64,000 bases of DNA, taken from contig NZ_FZPC01000002.1 of assembly GCF_900187975.1 (NCBI RefSeq), positions 1 through 64,000 on the forward strand. Reading direction: 5' to 3'. This document shows, piece after piece, positions 50,766-59,614 of this stretch. Source of the stretch: Pseudomonas delhiensis. GTDB lineage: Bacteria > Pseudomonadota > Gammaproteobacteria > Pseudomonadales > Pseudomonadaceae. Both the position numbers and the translations under genes were made by a program. The notes under the pieces were generated by a model. It saw only the letters and a program-made list of their open reading frames with translations, made no database searches and was not told the origin of the DNA. Each line of letters begins with the position of its first letter. Position 1 is the stretch's first letter.

Positions 50766-50878
50766 TGGGCGCCGTTGATGCGTTAACGGCCGGCGGACGC
50801 CGACCGGGACGCGCCCCGTCCGAGCCTGACAGGCTGAACCCGGTGCGGGTCCGGCCTGCTGCAGCGCCCCTCGGAACG
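50766..50878 (-). ncRNA. S-adenosylhomocysteine (SAH) riboswitch
   Basis: Read on the minus strand, the ahcY leader has CCGAGGGGCGCTGCAGC, then a variable hairpin, GTCAGGCTCGG pairing with the first CCGAG, and finally AACGGCGCCC, which can pair with GGGCGC to form the pseudoknot. This order and the conserved GCGCTGC are the consensus of the SAH riboswitch, known upstream of ahcY in pseudomonads. The leader ends about 30 nt before the start codon. Confidence 0.88.
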
Positions 50879-50923
50879 GGTGGCGGGAACGGCCGGAGCG
50901 GAGCCGGCCGGTGAAGCCTGCGG

Positions 50924-50952
50924 ATTATAGCGATGCCGGGCGGCAAGCCAAA
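50924..50952 (-). promoter_or_regulatory. Sigma-70 promoter of ahcY
   Basis: On the minus strand a perfect TATAAT (50924-50929) is 17 bp from TTTGGC (50947-50952). Initiation near 50917 would give a leader of about 180 nt containing the riboswitch. Confidence 0.65.
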
Positions 50953-51027
50953 GGTTTTCCGTCGTCCGCCGGGCCCGCCCGCGCCGCGCCAGGGGCCGTG
51001 AATACCCTGGCGCGGCGGCGCGCGGGT

Positions 51028-52248
51028 TCAGATCACGCCCTGCTCGCGCAGCTTGCCGATGGCGGCGGCGTCCAGGCCGAGCACATCCTCGAGTATCTGC
51101 TCGGTGTGCTGGCCGAGGGTCGGCGGGGCGTTGCGGTACTCGACGGGGGTCTGCGACAGGCGGATCGGGCTGGCCACCTGCGGCACGGTCCCGGCCAGCG
51201 GGTGCGGCAAGTCCACGCGCAGGCCGCGGGCGATCACCTGCGGGTCGGCGAACACCTGGGCCAGGTCGTTGATCGGCCCGCAGGGCACGCCGGCCTGCTC
51301 CAGTTCGGCGATCCACTGCGCGGTGGTGCGCATCACCGTGGCCTGGCGGATCAGCGGGATCAGCACGTCGCGGTGGGCGACCCGCGCCTTGTTGCTGGCG
51401 AAGCGTTCGTCGTCGGCCCATTCCGGGTGCCCGGCCAGCTCGCAGAACTTGCGGAACTGCCCGTCGTTGCCGACGGTGAGGATCATGTCGCCGTCGGCGG
51501 TGGGGAAGTCCTGGTAGGGCACGATGTTCGGGTGGGCGTTGCCCAGCCGGCGCGGCGGGATGCCGGTGGTCAGGTAGTTCAGCGTCTGGTTGGCCAGGCA
51601 GGCCACCTGCACGTCGAGCAGGGCCATGTCGATGTGCTGGCCGATGCCGCTGACGTCGCGGTGGGCGAGGGCGGCGAGGATGGCGGTGGCCGAATACAGG
51701 CCGGTGAGGATGTCGGTCAGCGCCACGCCGACCTTCACCGGGCCGGCGCCTTCCTCGGTGTCGGAGCGCCCGGTGATGCTCATCAGCCCGCCCAGGCCCT
51801 GGATCATGAAGTCGTAGCCGGCGCGCTTGGCGTAGGGGCCGGTCTGGCCGAAGCCGGTGATGGAGCAGTAGATCAGCTTCGGGTTGAGCTGCTTCAGCGA
51901 CGCGTAGTCCAGGCCGTAGGCCTTGAGGCCGCCGACCTTGAAGTTCTCCAGCACGATGTCGGCCTTGGCCGCCAGCTCGCGCACCAGGCGCTGGCCCTCG
52001 GGCTGGGTGAAGTCGATGGTGAGGGATTTCTTGTTGCGGTTGGCCGACAGGTAGTAGGCCGCCTCGCTGGTGTCGCGGCCCTCGGCGTCCTTGAGGAACG
52101 GCGGGCCCCAGGCGCGGGTGTCGTCGCCGCTGCCAGGCCGTTCGATCTTGATCACTTCGGCGCCGAGGTCGGCGAGGATCTGCCCGGCCCAGGGGCCGGC
52201 CAGGACGCGGGAAAGGTCGAGAACGCGGATATGGGACAGAGCAGACAT
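51028..52248 (-). CDS. Class III CoA-transferase, probably glutarate CoA-transferase
   Basis: The 406-residue product is a CaiB/BaiF-type CoA-transferase: MSALSHIRVLDLSRVLAGPWAGQ, LGAEVIKIERP, ADIVLENFKVGGLKAYGLDY and GYDFMIQGLGGLMSITG, where the Asp is the acyl-anhydride-forming residue. Directly behind glutaryl-CoA dehydrogenase, a role in moving CoA from succinyl-CoA to glutarate is likely (as in the GcoT-GcdH pair of lysine/glutarate breakdown), which is context inference. It is 82 bp after gcdH, with a repeat between. Confidence 0.9.
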   Translation of the reverse strand: MSALSHIRVLDLSRVLAGPWAGQILADLGAEVIKIERPGSGDDTRAWGPPFLKDAEGRDTSEAAYYLSANRNKKSLTIDFTQPEGQRLVRELAAKADIVLENFKVGGLKAYGLDYASLKQLNPKLIYCSITGFGQTGPYAKRAGYDFMIQGLGGLMSITGRSDTEEGAGPVKVGVALTDILTGLYSATAILAALAHRDVSGIGQHIDMALLDVQVACLANQTLNYLTTGIPPRRLGNAHPNIVPYQDFPTADGDMILTVGNDGQFRKFCELAGHPEWADDERFASNKARVAHRDVLIPLIRQATVMRTTAQWIAELEQAGVPCGPINDLAQVFADPQVIARGLRVDLPHPLAGTVPQVASPIRLSQTPVEYRNAPPTLGQHTEQILEDVLGLDAAAIGKLREQGVI

Positions 52249-52253
52249 ACGTC

Positions 52254-52328
52254 AGCCTCAAGCGGTAAGCCACAAGCTGCAAGCAAAGCGGCTTTCGCTT
52301 ATGGCTTGCAGCTTGCGGCTTGTAGCTG
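52254..52328. repeat. Intergenic palindrome between gcdH and the CoA-transferase gene
   Basis: AGCCTCAAGCGGTAAGCCAC... and ...GGCTTGCAGCTTGCGGCTTG form an imperfect stem, the same CAAGCTGCAAGC family as at 49256-49325. It fills nearly the whole intercistronic space. Confidence 0.8.
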
Positions 52329-52330
52329 CC

Positions 52331-53512
52331 TTAGAAGAAGGCCTGGATTCCGGTCTGGGCGCGGCCGAGGATCAGCGCGTGGACGTCGTGGGTACCCTCG
52401 TAGGTGTTCACCACTTCCAGGTTGACCAGGTGGCGGGCCACGCCGAACTCGTCGGAGATGCCGTTGCCGCCGAGCATGTCGCGGGCCATGCGGGCGATGT
52501 CCAGGGCCTTGCCGCAGCTGTTGCGCTTCATGATCGAGGTGATTTCCACCGCGGCGGTGCCTTCGTCCTTCATCCGGCCCAGGCGCAGGCAACCCTGCAG
52601 GGCGAGGGTGATCTCGGTCTGCATGTCGGCCAGCTTCTTCTGGATCAGCTGGTTGGCGGCCAGCGGGCGGCCGAACTGCTTGCGGTCCAGGGTGTACTGG
52701 CGGGCGGTGTGCCAGCAGGCCTCGGCGGCGCCCAGGGCGCCCCAGGAGATGCCGTAGCGCGCCGAGTTCAGGCAGGTGAACGGGCCGCGCAGGCCGCGCA
52801 CCTCGGGGAAGGCGTTCTCTTCGGGGACGAACACGTTGTCCATCACGATCTCGCCGGTGATGGAGGCGCGCAGGCCGACCTTGCCGTGGATGGCCGGGGC
52901 GGACAGGCCTTCCCAGCCCTTCTCCAGGACGAAGCCGCGGATCTGGCCTTCGTCGTCCTTGGCCCAGACCACGAAGACGTCGGCGATCGGGCTGTTGGTG
53001 ATCCACATCTTGGCGCCGGACAGGCGATAGCCGCCGTCGACCTTCCTGGCGCGGGTGATCATCGAGCCCGGGTCGGAGCCGTGGTTCGGCTCGGTCAGGC
53101 CGAAGCAGCCGATCCACTCGCCGCTGGCCAGCTTGGGCAGGTACTTCTGGCGGGTGGCCTCGTTGCCGAACTCGTGGATCGGCACCATGACCAGGGACGA
53201 CTGCACGCTCATCATCGAGCGGTAGCCGGAGTCGACGCGCTCGACCTCGCGGGCGATCAAGCCGTAGCACACGTAGTTCAGGCCGCTGCCGCCGTACTCG
53301 GCGGGGATGGTCGCGCCGAGCAGGCCGGTCTCGCCCATCTCGCGGAAGATCGCCGGGTCGGTCTGCTCGTGGCGGAAGGCCTCCAGCACGCGCGGGGCCA
53401 GCTTGTCCTGGGCGAACTGCTGGGCGCTGTCGCGCACCATGCGCTCTTCTTCGGTGAGTTGCTGATCCAGCAGCAGCGGGTCTTCCCAGTTGAAGCTTGC
53501 TTTGGTGGCCAT
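52331..53512 (-). CDS. gcdH: Glutaryl-CoA dehydrogenase
   Basis: The 393-residue acyl-CoA dehydrogenase oxidatively decarboxylates glutaryl-CoA to crotonyl-CoA. Features are [65 protein letters not shown] and the C-terminal [17 protein letters not shown] with catalytic Glu-372. The Arg needed to hold the glutaryl carboxylate is consistent with this subclass. It begins a two-gene operon with the CoA-transferase and diverges from the LysR gene. Confidence 0.95.
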   Translation of the reverse strand: MATKASFNWEDPLLLDQQLTEEERMVRDSAQQFAQDKLAPRVLEAFRHEQTDPAIFREMGETGLLGATIPAEYGGSGLNYVCYGLIAREVERVDSGYRSMMSVQSSLVMVPIHEFGNEATRQKYLPKLASGEWIGCFGLTEPNHGSDPGSMITRARKVDGGYRLSGAKMWITNSPIADVFVVWAKDDEGQIRGFVLEKGWEGLSAPAIHGKVGLRASITGEIVMDNVFVPEENAFPEVRGLRGPFTCLNSARYGISWGALGAAEACWHTARQYTLDRKQFGRPLAANQLIQKKLADMQTEITLALQGCLRLGRMKDEGTAAVEITSIMKRNSCGKALDIARMARDMLGGNGISDEFGVARHLVNLEVVNTYEGTHDVHALILGRAQTGIQAFF

Positions 53513-53576
53513 CGGGTTACCTCGGGGCAGTGACAGGGTGTCCGACCAGTTTAGGCGGACGCAGTGCGGTCGATCC

Positions 53577-53609
53577 TAGTCAGCCGCCGACCGGTGCGGC
53601 AACCGACTA
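53577..53609. promoter_or_regulatory. Candidate LysR operator in the gcdH/LysR gap
   Basis: TAGTC...GACTA (33 bp outer span) encloses GCCGC...GCGGC, two nested inverted repeats in the 214-bp divergent gap. The layout fits a LysR regulator binding site. Confidence 0.4.
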
Positions 53610-53726
53610 ATTCGCACGCTGTTGTGCTATTTTCTCACTCCGTGATTGCCGGGGCCCCATGAAACGAATGTTTGAATGGCCTGTTTCCCGGGCTTCGCGG
53701 ATCACGAGATTCCCAAGAGGCATTCG

Positions 53727-54635
53727 ATGCGGCGCAAGATCCCCACCACCGCAGCGCTGGTCAGCTTCGAGTCGGCGGCGCGCCATGAAAGCTTCACCAA
53801 GGCCGCCGAGGAACTGTCGCTGACGCAGAGCGCCATCTGCCGGCAGATCGCCGGGCTCGAGGCGTTCCTCGGCGTCGAGCTGTTCCGCCGCTCGCGGCGC
53901 GGCGTCAAGCTCACCGAGGCGGGGCTGGGCTACAGCCGGCGCATCGCCGCGCGGCTCGACGCGGTGGAGCGCGACACCCTGGCGGTGATGGGCCAGCAGG
54001 GCGGCGGCAGCATCGAGCTGGCCGTGGTGCCGACCTTCGCCACCCAGTGGCTGCTGCCGCGGCTGAAGACCTTCAAGGGCCTGTACCCGGAGGTCACGGT
54101 GAACCTGACCAACCGCACCCGGCCCTTCCTCTTCGCCGACACCGACTTCGACTGCGCCCTGTACTTCGGCGACGGCGCCTGGTCCGGCACCGTGAAGCAC
54201 TTCCTCATGCGCGAGAACCCGGTGCCGGTGTGCAGCCCCGAGCTGCTCGAGGGCCGCGCCAGCCTCGGCGCCGAAGAAATCGCCGCGCTGCCGCTGATGC
54301 AGCAGACCACCCGGCCCTACGCCTGGCGCCAGTGGTTCGGCTCCCTGGGCATGAGCGTCGCCCACGATATGAGCGGCACCCGCTACGAACTGTTCTCCAT
54401 GCTCGCCCAGGCCGCCATGCTGGGCATGGGCGTGGCGCTGATCCCGCCCATGCTGATCCAGCGCGAGCTGGCCGAGGGCCGGCTGATCGTGGCGATGCAA
54501 CATGCCTATTTGAGCGAAAACGCCTATTACCTGATGATCCCCGAGCGCAAGGTGGAGTCCGCCATCGTCCGCGCCTTCCGCGACTGGCTGGTGGAACAGG
54601 CGCGCATCTACCGCGAAGAGGCCGGCCTGGGCTGA
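53727..54635 (+). CDS. gcdR: LysR-family regulator, GcdR type
   Basis: The 302-residue product has an N-terminal helix-turn-helix (TAALVSFESAARHESFTKAAEELSLTQSAICRQIAGLEAFLG) and an effector domain (IELAVVPTFATQWLLPRLKTF, LTNRTRPFLFADTDFDCALYFGDG). ATG 53727 has AAGAGG six bases upstream; an upstream in-frame ATG adds a non-conserved leader. Divergent from gcdH, so probable regulator of glutarate catabolism, responding to glutarate in related Pseudomonas. The name is assigned from family and context. Confidence 0.85.
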   Translation: MRRKIPTTAALVSFESAARHESFTKAAEELSLTQSAICRQIAGLEAFLGVELFRRSRRGVKLTEAGLGYSRRIAARLDAVERDTLAVMGQQGGGSIELAVVPTFATQWLLPRLKTFKGLYPEVTVNLTNRTRPFLFADTDFDCALYFGDGAWSGTVKHFLMRENPVPVCSPELLEGRASLGAEEIAALPLMQQTTRPYAWRQWFGSLGMSVAHDMSGTRYELFSMLAQAAMLGMGVALIPPMLIQRELAEGRLIVAMQHAYLSENAYYLMIPERKVESAIVRAFRDWLVEQARIYREEAGLG

Positions 54636-54735
54636 CCCCGGGCGGGCGCGAAGCGGCGATCCGCGCGATAATTGCGCAGCCGGCGGGGCTCGGCCCGTCA
54701 TCGCGCTCACGAGGCGCAACCAGCAAGGAGTCACC

Positions 54736-55143
54736 ATGAATTTCCACACCCGCAAATGGGTCAAACCCGAAGACCTCAACCCCAACGGCTCGCTGTTCGG
54801 CGGCAGCCTGCTGAAGTGGATAGACGAGGAGGCGGCCATCTACGCCATCGTCCAGCTGGGCAACCAGCGCGTGGTCACCAAGTTCATCTCCGAGATCAAC
54901 TTCGTCAGCTCGGCGCGCACCGGCGACATCATCGAGATGGGCATCACCGCCACCGACTTCGGCCGCACCTCGATCACCCTGACCTGCCACGTGCGCAACA
55001 AGATCACCCGCAAGAGCATCCTCACCATCGACAAGATGGTCTTCGTCAACATGGGCCCGGACGGCCTGCCGGCGCCCCACGGCAAGACCGAGATCACCTA
55101 CATCAAGGACCAGTTCAAGGACGACGACATCGACGAGGCCTGA
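54736..55143 (+). CDS. Hotdog acyl-CoA thioesterase
   Basis: The 135-residue product fits the YciA/BFIT-like hotdog family: PEDLNPNGSLFGGSLLKWIDEEAAIYA with catalytic Asn/Asp-type residues, KFISEINFVSSARTGDIIEMG and GRTSITLTCHVRNK. The family hydrolyses acyl-CoA thioesters of varied chain length. It ends with an acidic tail (KDDDIDEA). No operon with the following ABC genes is obvious, since 154 bp separate them. Confidence 0.88.
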   Translation: MNFHTRKWVKPEDLNPNGSLFGGSLLKWIDEEAAIYAIVQLGNQRVVTKFISEINFVSSARTGDIIEMGITATDFGRTSITLTCHVRNKITRKSILTIDKMVFVNMGPDGLPAPHGKTEITYIKDQFKDDDIDEA

Positions 55144-55297
55144 ACCGGGCCCCGGCCTGGCGCCTGCCTCCGGGCCCGCAGCGACGCCGGAGGCTTTGCA
55201 TCCGCGCGGTTTCGTGTGAGCCTGTGCCCGCCCACGGCGGGTGCGGGCCAACGCGCTCCCCTGCCGTACCACCACAGAAGAAGACCGGGGAGACACC

Positions 55298-56305
55298 ATG
55301 CAAGCGCCCATCGCATCCACGCTGCGCCGCCTCGTCGCGGCCACCTGCTGCGCCGTCCTGCTGGGCGGCGCCGCCCAGGCCGCCGAGCCCAAGGCCGACC
55401 TCAAGCCCGAGGCCGGCACCTTCAAGATGGGCATGCAGCCCTGGCTGGGCTACGGCCAGTGGTACGTCGCCGAACAGGCCGGGGCCTTCAAGGCCAACGG
55501 CCTGGACCAGGTCGAACTGGTCAACTTCACCGAAGACAAGGACATGAACGCCGCCCTGGCCAGCGGCCAGATCGACGGCGGCAACCTCGCCACCCACACC
55601 GCCATGGCCATGGTCGCCGCCGGCCTGCCGGTGAAGATCGTCCTGCTGCTGGACCAGAGCACCAGCGCCGACGCGCTCATCGTCGACCCCTCGATCAAGA
55701 CGCTGAAGGACCTCAAGGGCAAGCAGGTCGCCTTCGAGGAGGGCACCACCAGCGACATCCTCCTGCACAGCGCGCTGCGCAAGGCCGGCCTGAGCCTCGC
55801 CGACGTGCAGCCGGTGCCGATGCCGGCGGCCAACGCCGGTTCCGCGCTGATCGCCGGCCAAGTGCCGGCGGCGGTGACCTACGAGCCCTACCTGAGCGCG
55901 GCCAGGCAGCAGAACCCGAAAGTGAACCTGCTGTACAAGGGCTCCGACGACCCGGGCATCATCAGCGACGTGTTCGTGGTCCGCGACGAGGTGCTCAAGC
56001 AGCGCCCCGGCCAGGTGCTGGCCCTGCTCAAGAGCTGGGAAGCCGGCCTGAAGCACTACCAGGCCCACACCGCCGAAGGCCGCGCGGCCATCGCCAAGGG
56101 CGTCGGCGCCGAGCCGGCGGAGCTGCAGAGCGCCTTCGACGGCGTGCGCTTCTATTCCCTGGGCGAGAACAAGGCCGAGCTCAAGGGCGCCTTCGTCAAG
56201 GAGTCCTTCGGGCACATCCAGAAGGCCGCCACCGAGGCCGGCATCATCGAGCAGCCGGTGACCCCGGAGCAGGCCGTCGACGCGCGCTTCGCCGAGGCGC
56301 TCTGA
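55298..56305 (+). CDS. NitT/TauT-type ABC transporter substrate-binding protein
   Basis: The 335-residue product has a signal peptide (to ~GGAAQA) and an SsuA/NMT1-type fold: FKMGMQPWLGYGQWYVAEQAGAFKANGLDQVELVNF, DMNAALASGQIDGGNLATHTAM, LKDLKGKQVAFEEGTTSDILL, and GSALIAGQVPAAVTYEPYL. Substrates of this family include taurine, sulfonates, nitrate, thiamine precursors and others; none can be chosen here. The GGGGAGA at ~55287 fixes ATG 55298 over an upstream in-frame ATG. No known riboswitch pattern was found in the leader. Confidence 0.88.
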   Translation: MQAPIASTLRRLVAATCCAVLLGGAAQAAEPKADLKPEAGTFKMGMQPWLGYGQWYVAEQAGAFKANGLDQVELVNFTEDKDMNAALASGQIDGGNLATHTAMAMVAAGLPVKIVLLLDQSTSADALIVDPSIKTLKDLKGKQVAFEEGTTSDILLHSALRKAGLSLADVQPVPMPAANAGSALIAGQVPAAVTYEPYLSAARQQNPKVNLLYKGSDDPGIISDVFVVRDEVLKQRPGQVLALLKSWEAGLKHYQAHTAEGRAAIAKGVGAEPAELQSAFDGVRFYSLGENKAELKGAFVKESFGHIQKAATEAGIIEQPVTPEQAVDARFAEAL

Positions 56306-56311
56306 CGCACC

Positions 56312-56337
56312 CCGCGCGCCGGCCGCAGGGCCGGCGC
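56312..56337 (+). other. Intercistronic hairpin after the binding-protein gene
   Basis: GCGCGCCGGCC-GCAG-GGCCGGCGCGC is a perfect 11-bp stem in the 60-bp gap before the permease gene, without T-tract. It is the third such hairpin in this window at the same operon position. Confidence 0.65.
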
Positions 56338-56365
56338 GCGCTACCCCCGTTACCCCGAGCCTTGC

Positions 56366-57172
56366 ATGAACGCCCGTAAACCTTCCCCGCTGTTCGTCAT
56401 CGGCAAGCCGCTGGCGCGCCGCCACCTGCTGCTGATCGGCGGCGGCGTGTTCGTCCTGCTGGCCCTGGCCTGGTGGGCGGCCGGCGCCAGCGGCGCGGTG
56501 CCGAAGATCTTCCTGCCGGCCCCCGGCGACGTCTGGGCGCGCATGCTCAGGCTGGCCGCCGACGGCACCCTGTGGGCCGACCTGAAGGTCAGCGTCTACC
56601 GCATCCTGGTGGCCTTCGCGATTTCCTCGGCGATGTCCATCGTCATCGGCGTGTTCGCCGGCTGCTACGGCTTCTGGAAGGCCGCCACCGAGCCGCTGGT
56701 GGACTTCGTGCGCTACATGCCGGTGGTGGCCTTCGTGCCGCTGAGCATCCTCTGGGCCGGCACCAGCGACTTGCAGAAATTCCTCATCATCTGGATCGGC
56801 ACCTTCTTCCAGCAGGTGCTGATGGTGATGGACGCCATCAAGCGCGTGCCGCCGGACTTCGTCGGCCTCGGCCGGACCCTGGGCATGCCGGACCGGCGCA
56901 TCCTCCTGAAGATCGTCCTGCCCAGCGCCCTGCCGGGCATCTGGGACGCCCTGCGGATCAGCCTCGGCTGGGCCTGGACCTGGCTGGTGCTGGCCGAGCT
57001 GGTGGCCGCCACCTCGGGCCTGGGCTACCGCATCGTGGTGTCGCAGCGCTTCTTCCAGACCGACACCATCATCGGCTACATCCTGCTGCTCGGCCTGCTG
57101 GGGCTGGTCACCGACCAGGCCATGCGCGCCGCCGAGCGCGTCCTGTTCCGCTACAACCGGAGGCGCGGCTGA
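56366..57172 (+). CDS. NitT/TauT-type ABC transporter permease
   Basis: The 268-residue inner-membrane protein has about six helices and the SsuC/TauC pattern: FLPAPGDVWARMLRLAADGTLWADLKVSVYRILVAFA and the ATPase contact loop RTLGMPDRRILLKIVLPSALPGIWDALRISLGWAWTWLVLAELVA. Its TGA overlaps the ATPase start by one base. Partner of the preceding binding protein. Confidence 0.92.
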   Translation: MNARKPSPLFVIGKPLARRHLLLIGGGVFVLLALAWWAAGASGAVPKIFLPAPGDVWARMLRLAADGTLWADLKVSVYRILVAFAISSAMSIVIGVFAGCYGFWKAATEPLVDFVRYMPVVAFVPLSILWAGTSDLQKFLIIWIGTFFQQVLMVMDAIKRVPPDFVGLGRTLGMPDRRILLKIVLPSALPGIWDALRISLGWAWTWLVLAELVAATSGLGYRIVVSQRFFQTDTIIGYILLLGLLGLVTDQAMRAAERVLFRYNRRRG

Positions 57173-57948
57173 TGGCGACCCTGGAGATTTCCGGCCTGAA
57201 CAAGAGCTTCCAGGTCGGCAAGCAGCGCCGCGAGGTGCTGCGCGACATCGACCTGACCCTGGCGGACAACGAGTTCGTCTCCATCGTCGGCACCTCCGGC
57301 TGCGGCAAGAGCACCCTGCTGTCCATCGCCGCCGGGCTCGAGGACTTCGACAGCGGCAGCGTCAGGGTCGACGGCGTGCCCATCGCCGGCCCCGGCCTGG
57401 ACCGCGGCGTGGTGTTCCAGGCCTACACCCTGCTGCCCTGGCTGACCGCGCGGCAGAACGTCGAGTTCGCCCTCAAGGCCGCCGGCCGCTCGCGCGCCGA
57501 GTGCCGCGAGATCGCCGCCGAGCACCTGCAGCTGGTGAGGCTGGAGAAGTTCGCCGACGCCTACCCCACGGAGCTTTCCGGCGGCATGAAGCAGCGCGTG
57601 GCGATCGCCCGGGCGCTGTCCTACCGGCCGAAGATCCTGCTGATGGACGAGCCCTTCGGCGCGCTGGACGCCATGACCCGCCACCAGATGCAGGAACTGC
57701 TCACGCGCATCTGGGAGACGCACCGGCTGACGGTGATGTTCGTCACCCACGACGTCGAGGAGGCGGTCTACCTGTCCGACCGCATCGTGGTCATGGGCCT
57801 GGGCCCGGGGCGGATCAAGACCACCTTCGAGGTGGACCTGCCCCGCCCGCGCCGCGAGGAGATGGCCGGCAGCGCCGGGTTCATCGAGCTGCAGCGCCAG
57901 GTGCTGCGCTCGATCCGCGAGGAAGAGGCCGGCGCCGCCGTGCTCTGA
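57172..57948 (+). CDS. NitT/TauT-type ABC transporter ATP-binding protein
   Basis: The 258-residue ATPase has Walker A GTSGCGKST (~residues 40-48), QAYTLLPWLTARQNVEFAL, signature [16 protein letters not shown], Walker B ILLMDEPFGALDAMTR and switch His in FVTHDVEEAVYLSDR. This is the SsuB/TauB type, with a VMGLGPGRI C-terminal block. The gene ends 4 bp before the stop of the convergent TPM-domain gene, with no terminator between. Confidence 0.93.
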   Translation: MATLEISGLNKSFQVGKQRREVLRDIDLTLADNEFVSIVGTSGCGKSTLLSIAAGLEDFDSGSVRVDGVPIAGPGLDRGVVFQAYTLLPWLTARQNVEFALKAAGRSRAECREIAAEHLQLVRLEKFADAYPTELSGGMKQRVAIARALSYRPKILLMDEPFGALDAMTRHQMQELLTRIWETHRLTVMFVTHDVEEAVYLSDRIVVMGLGPGRIKTTFEVDLPRPRREEMAGSAGFIELQRQVLRSIREEEAGAAVL

Positions 57949-57951
57949 GCT

Positions 57952-58848
57952 TCACCAGCGGCCGGAGGCCCCGCCGCCGCCGCTGGAACCGCCGCCACCG
58001 CCGAAGCCGCCACCACCCCGGCCACCGAAGCCGCCGCCGCCGAAACCGCCGCCGCGCCCGCCGCGGAAGAAGCCGGCCGGCAGGAGGAAGAAGGGGTAGG
58101 CGATGAGGGCGAAGACGAAGGCGCTGACACCGTTGTTGACCAGCGCGGCGAAGCTGAAGGTCAGCACCAGGCTGAGCAGCCCGGCCAGCACGCCGACCGC
58201 GACGCTGCACGCCACGTAGCGGCCGAAGCTGCGCTGGCGCATGAACGGCAGCGGCAGCAGGCGCCCCAGCAGCGGCACGCCGGCCAGCAGGGCGAACAGC
58301 GGCAGCAGGCTGCCGGCCGGCAGGCCCAGGTCGTCGCCCTGGGCGGCTTGCTGCGGCTCGGGCAGCGCCTCGCCGTCGATCAGCTTTTCCAGGCTGTCCA
58401 CCCCGGCCTGCACGCCGCCGGCGAAGTCGCCTTCGCGAAAGCGCGGCGCCATCTGCTCGCGGATGATGCGCCCGGCCAGGGCATCGGTGATGGCGCCCTC
58501 CAGGCCGTAGCCGACCTCGATGCGCAGGGCGCGGTCGTCCTTGGCCACCACCAGCAGCACGCCGTCGTCCACGCCCTTGCGGCCCAGCTTCCACTGTTCG
58601 AAGGCGCGCACTGCGTACTGCTCGATGCTCTCCTCGCCGGTGCTGGGGATCATCAGCACCGCCAGCTGCGCGCCCTTGCGCTGCTCCAGGGCCGCCAGCC
58701 GCTGTTCCAGCCGGCCGCGCTGCTGGGCGTCGAGGGTGGCGGTGAGGTCGGTGACCCGCGCGCTCAGCGGCGGCACGGCCACCTCGGCCTGCGCCAGGCC
58801 CGCGCCGCACAGCAGGGCCAGCGCCAGCAGCCAGGCGCGCATGCTCAT
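57952..58848 (-). CDS. TPM-domain membrane protein (YgcG-like)
   Basis: The 298-residue product has a signal peptide (to ~GLAQA), a periplasmic TPM domain (VPPLSARVTDLTATLDAQQRGRLEQRLAALEQ, LAVLMIPSTGEESIEQYAVRAFEQWKLGRKGVDDGVLLVVAKDDRALRIEVGYGLEGA), then several membrane helices and a Gly/Ser-rich tail (GGGGFGGRGGGG...). ATG 58848 overlaps the LemA stop (ATGA). TPM proteins partner with LemA in many bacteria; the function is uncertain, possibly envelope quality control. Confidence 0.9.
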   Translation of the reverse strand: MSMRAWLLALALLCGAGLAQAEVAVPPLSARVTDLTATLDAQQRGRLEQRLAALEQRKGAQLAVLMIPSTGEESIEQYAVRAFEQWKLGRKGVDDGVLLVVAKDDRALRIEVGYGLEGAITDALAGRIIREQMAPRFREGDFAGGVQAGVDSLEKLIDGEALPEPQQAAQGDDLGLPAGSLLPLFALLAGVPLLGRLLPLPFMRQRSFGRYVACSVAVGVLAGLLSLVLTFSFAALVNNGVSAFVFALIAYPFFLLPAGFFRGGRGGGFGGGGFGGRGGGGFGGGGGSSGGGGASGRW

Positions 58849-59459
58849 TGCGCCGGTTGCGGCTGCGGCGTGCCGAAGTCGACCTTGGGCGCGGTGGAGA
58901 TGGCCGCCTCGTTCTCCACGCTGAAGTTGGCCTTGGGCTGGTAGCCGAAGAGCTTCGCGGTGATCACCTGCGGGAACTGGCGGATCAGCACGTTGTAGTC
59001 CTGCACCGCCTTGACGTAGCGGCCGCGGGCCACGGTGATGCGGTTCTCGGTGCCTTCCAGCTGCGTCAGCAGGTCCTTGAACAGGCCGTCGGCCTTGAGC
59101 TGTGGATAATTCTCGGTGACCACCAGCAGCCGCGAGAGCGCCGAGCTGAGTTCGCCCTGGGCCTGCTGGAAGCGCTGCATGGCCGCCGCGTCGCCGAGCT
59201 GGTCGGCGTTGAGGGTGGTGCTGCCGACCCTGGCCCGGGCCTCGGTGACCTGGGTGAGCACGGCGGCCTCGTGGGCGGCGTAGCCCTTCACGGTGTTGAC
59301 CAGGTTGGGCACCAGGTCGGCGCGTCGCTGGTACTGGTTGAGCACTTCGGACCAGGCCGCCTTGACCTGTTCGTCGCCGGCCTGCATGGCGTTGTAGCCG
59401 CAGCCGGTGAGCAGGGAGACGAGGACGTAGCAGCACAGGAACTTGAGCATTCGGGGCAT
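58845..59459 (-). CDS. lemA: LemA family lipoprotein
   Basis: The 204-residue product has a signal sequence with lipobox LTGC and the LemA core: WSEVLNQYQRRADLVPNLVNTVKGYAAHE, DAAAMQRFQQAQGELSSALSRLLVVTENYPQLKAD, LEGTENRITVARGRYVKAVQDYN and FPQVITAKLFGYQPKANF. This is a four-helix bundle anchored in the envelope. The start could also be the fourth codon (MLKFLCC). It is upstream of and overlaps the TPM gene. Confidence 0.92.
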   Translation of the reverse strand: MPRMLKFLCCYVLVSLLTGCGYNAMQAGDEQVKAAWSEVLNQYQRRADLVPNLVNTVKGYAAHEAAVLTQVTEARARVGSTTLNADQLGDAAAMQRFQQAQGELSSALSRLLVVTENYPQLKADGLFKDLLTQLEGTENRITVARGRYVKAVQDYNVLIRQFPQVITAKLFGYQPKANFSVENEAAISTAPKVDFGTPQPQPAQ

Positions 59460-59614
59460 GGCAGGGGACTCTGTCGATCGCGAAACCCCCAGTCTAGACC
59501 AGCCACGCGCCCCGGTGCGGGGTCGCCTGCACGGTTCAGGGCTTTCCGAGGCTTGCCGGGCATGGGGGATGAAGCGATAGAATCGAAACTGGTCTATACC
59601 AGGAAGTCCCCGCC

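Noticed and set aside
55144..55297. Riboswitch (thiamine or guanidine type) in the leader of the NitT/TauT-type operon
   Set aside because: Searched by eye for the conserved TPP and ykkC-type motifs; none of the conserved cores is present.
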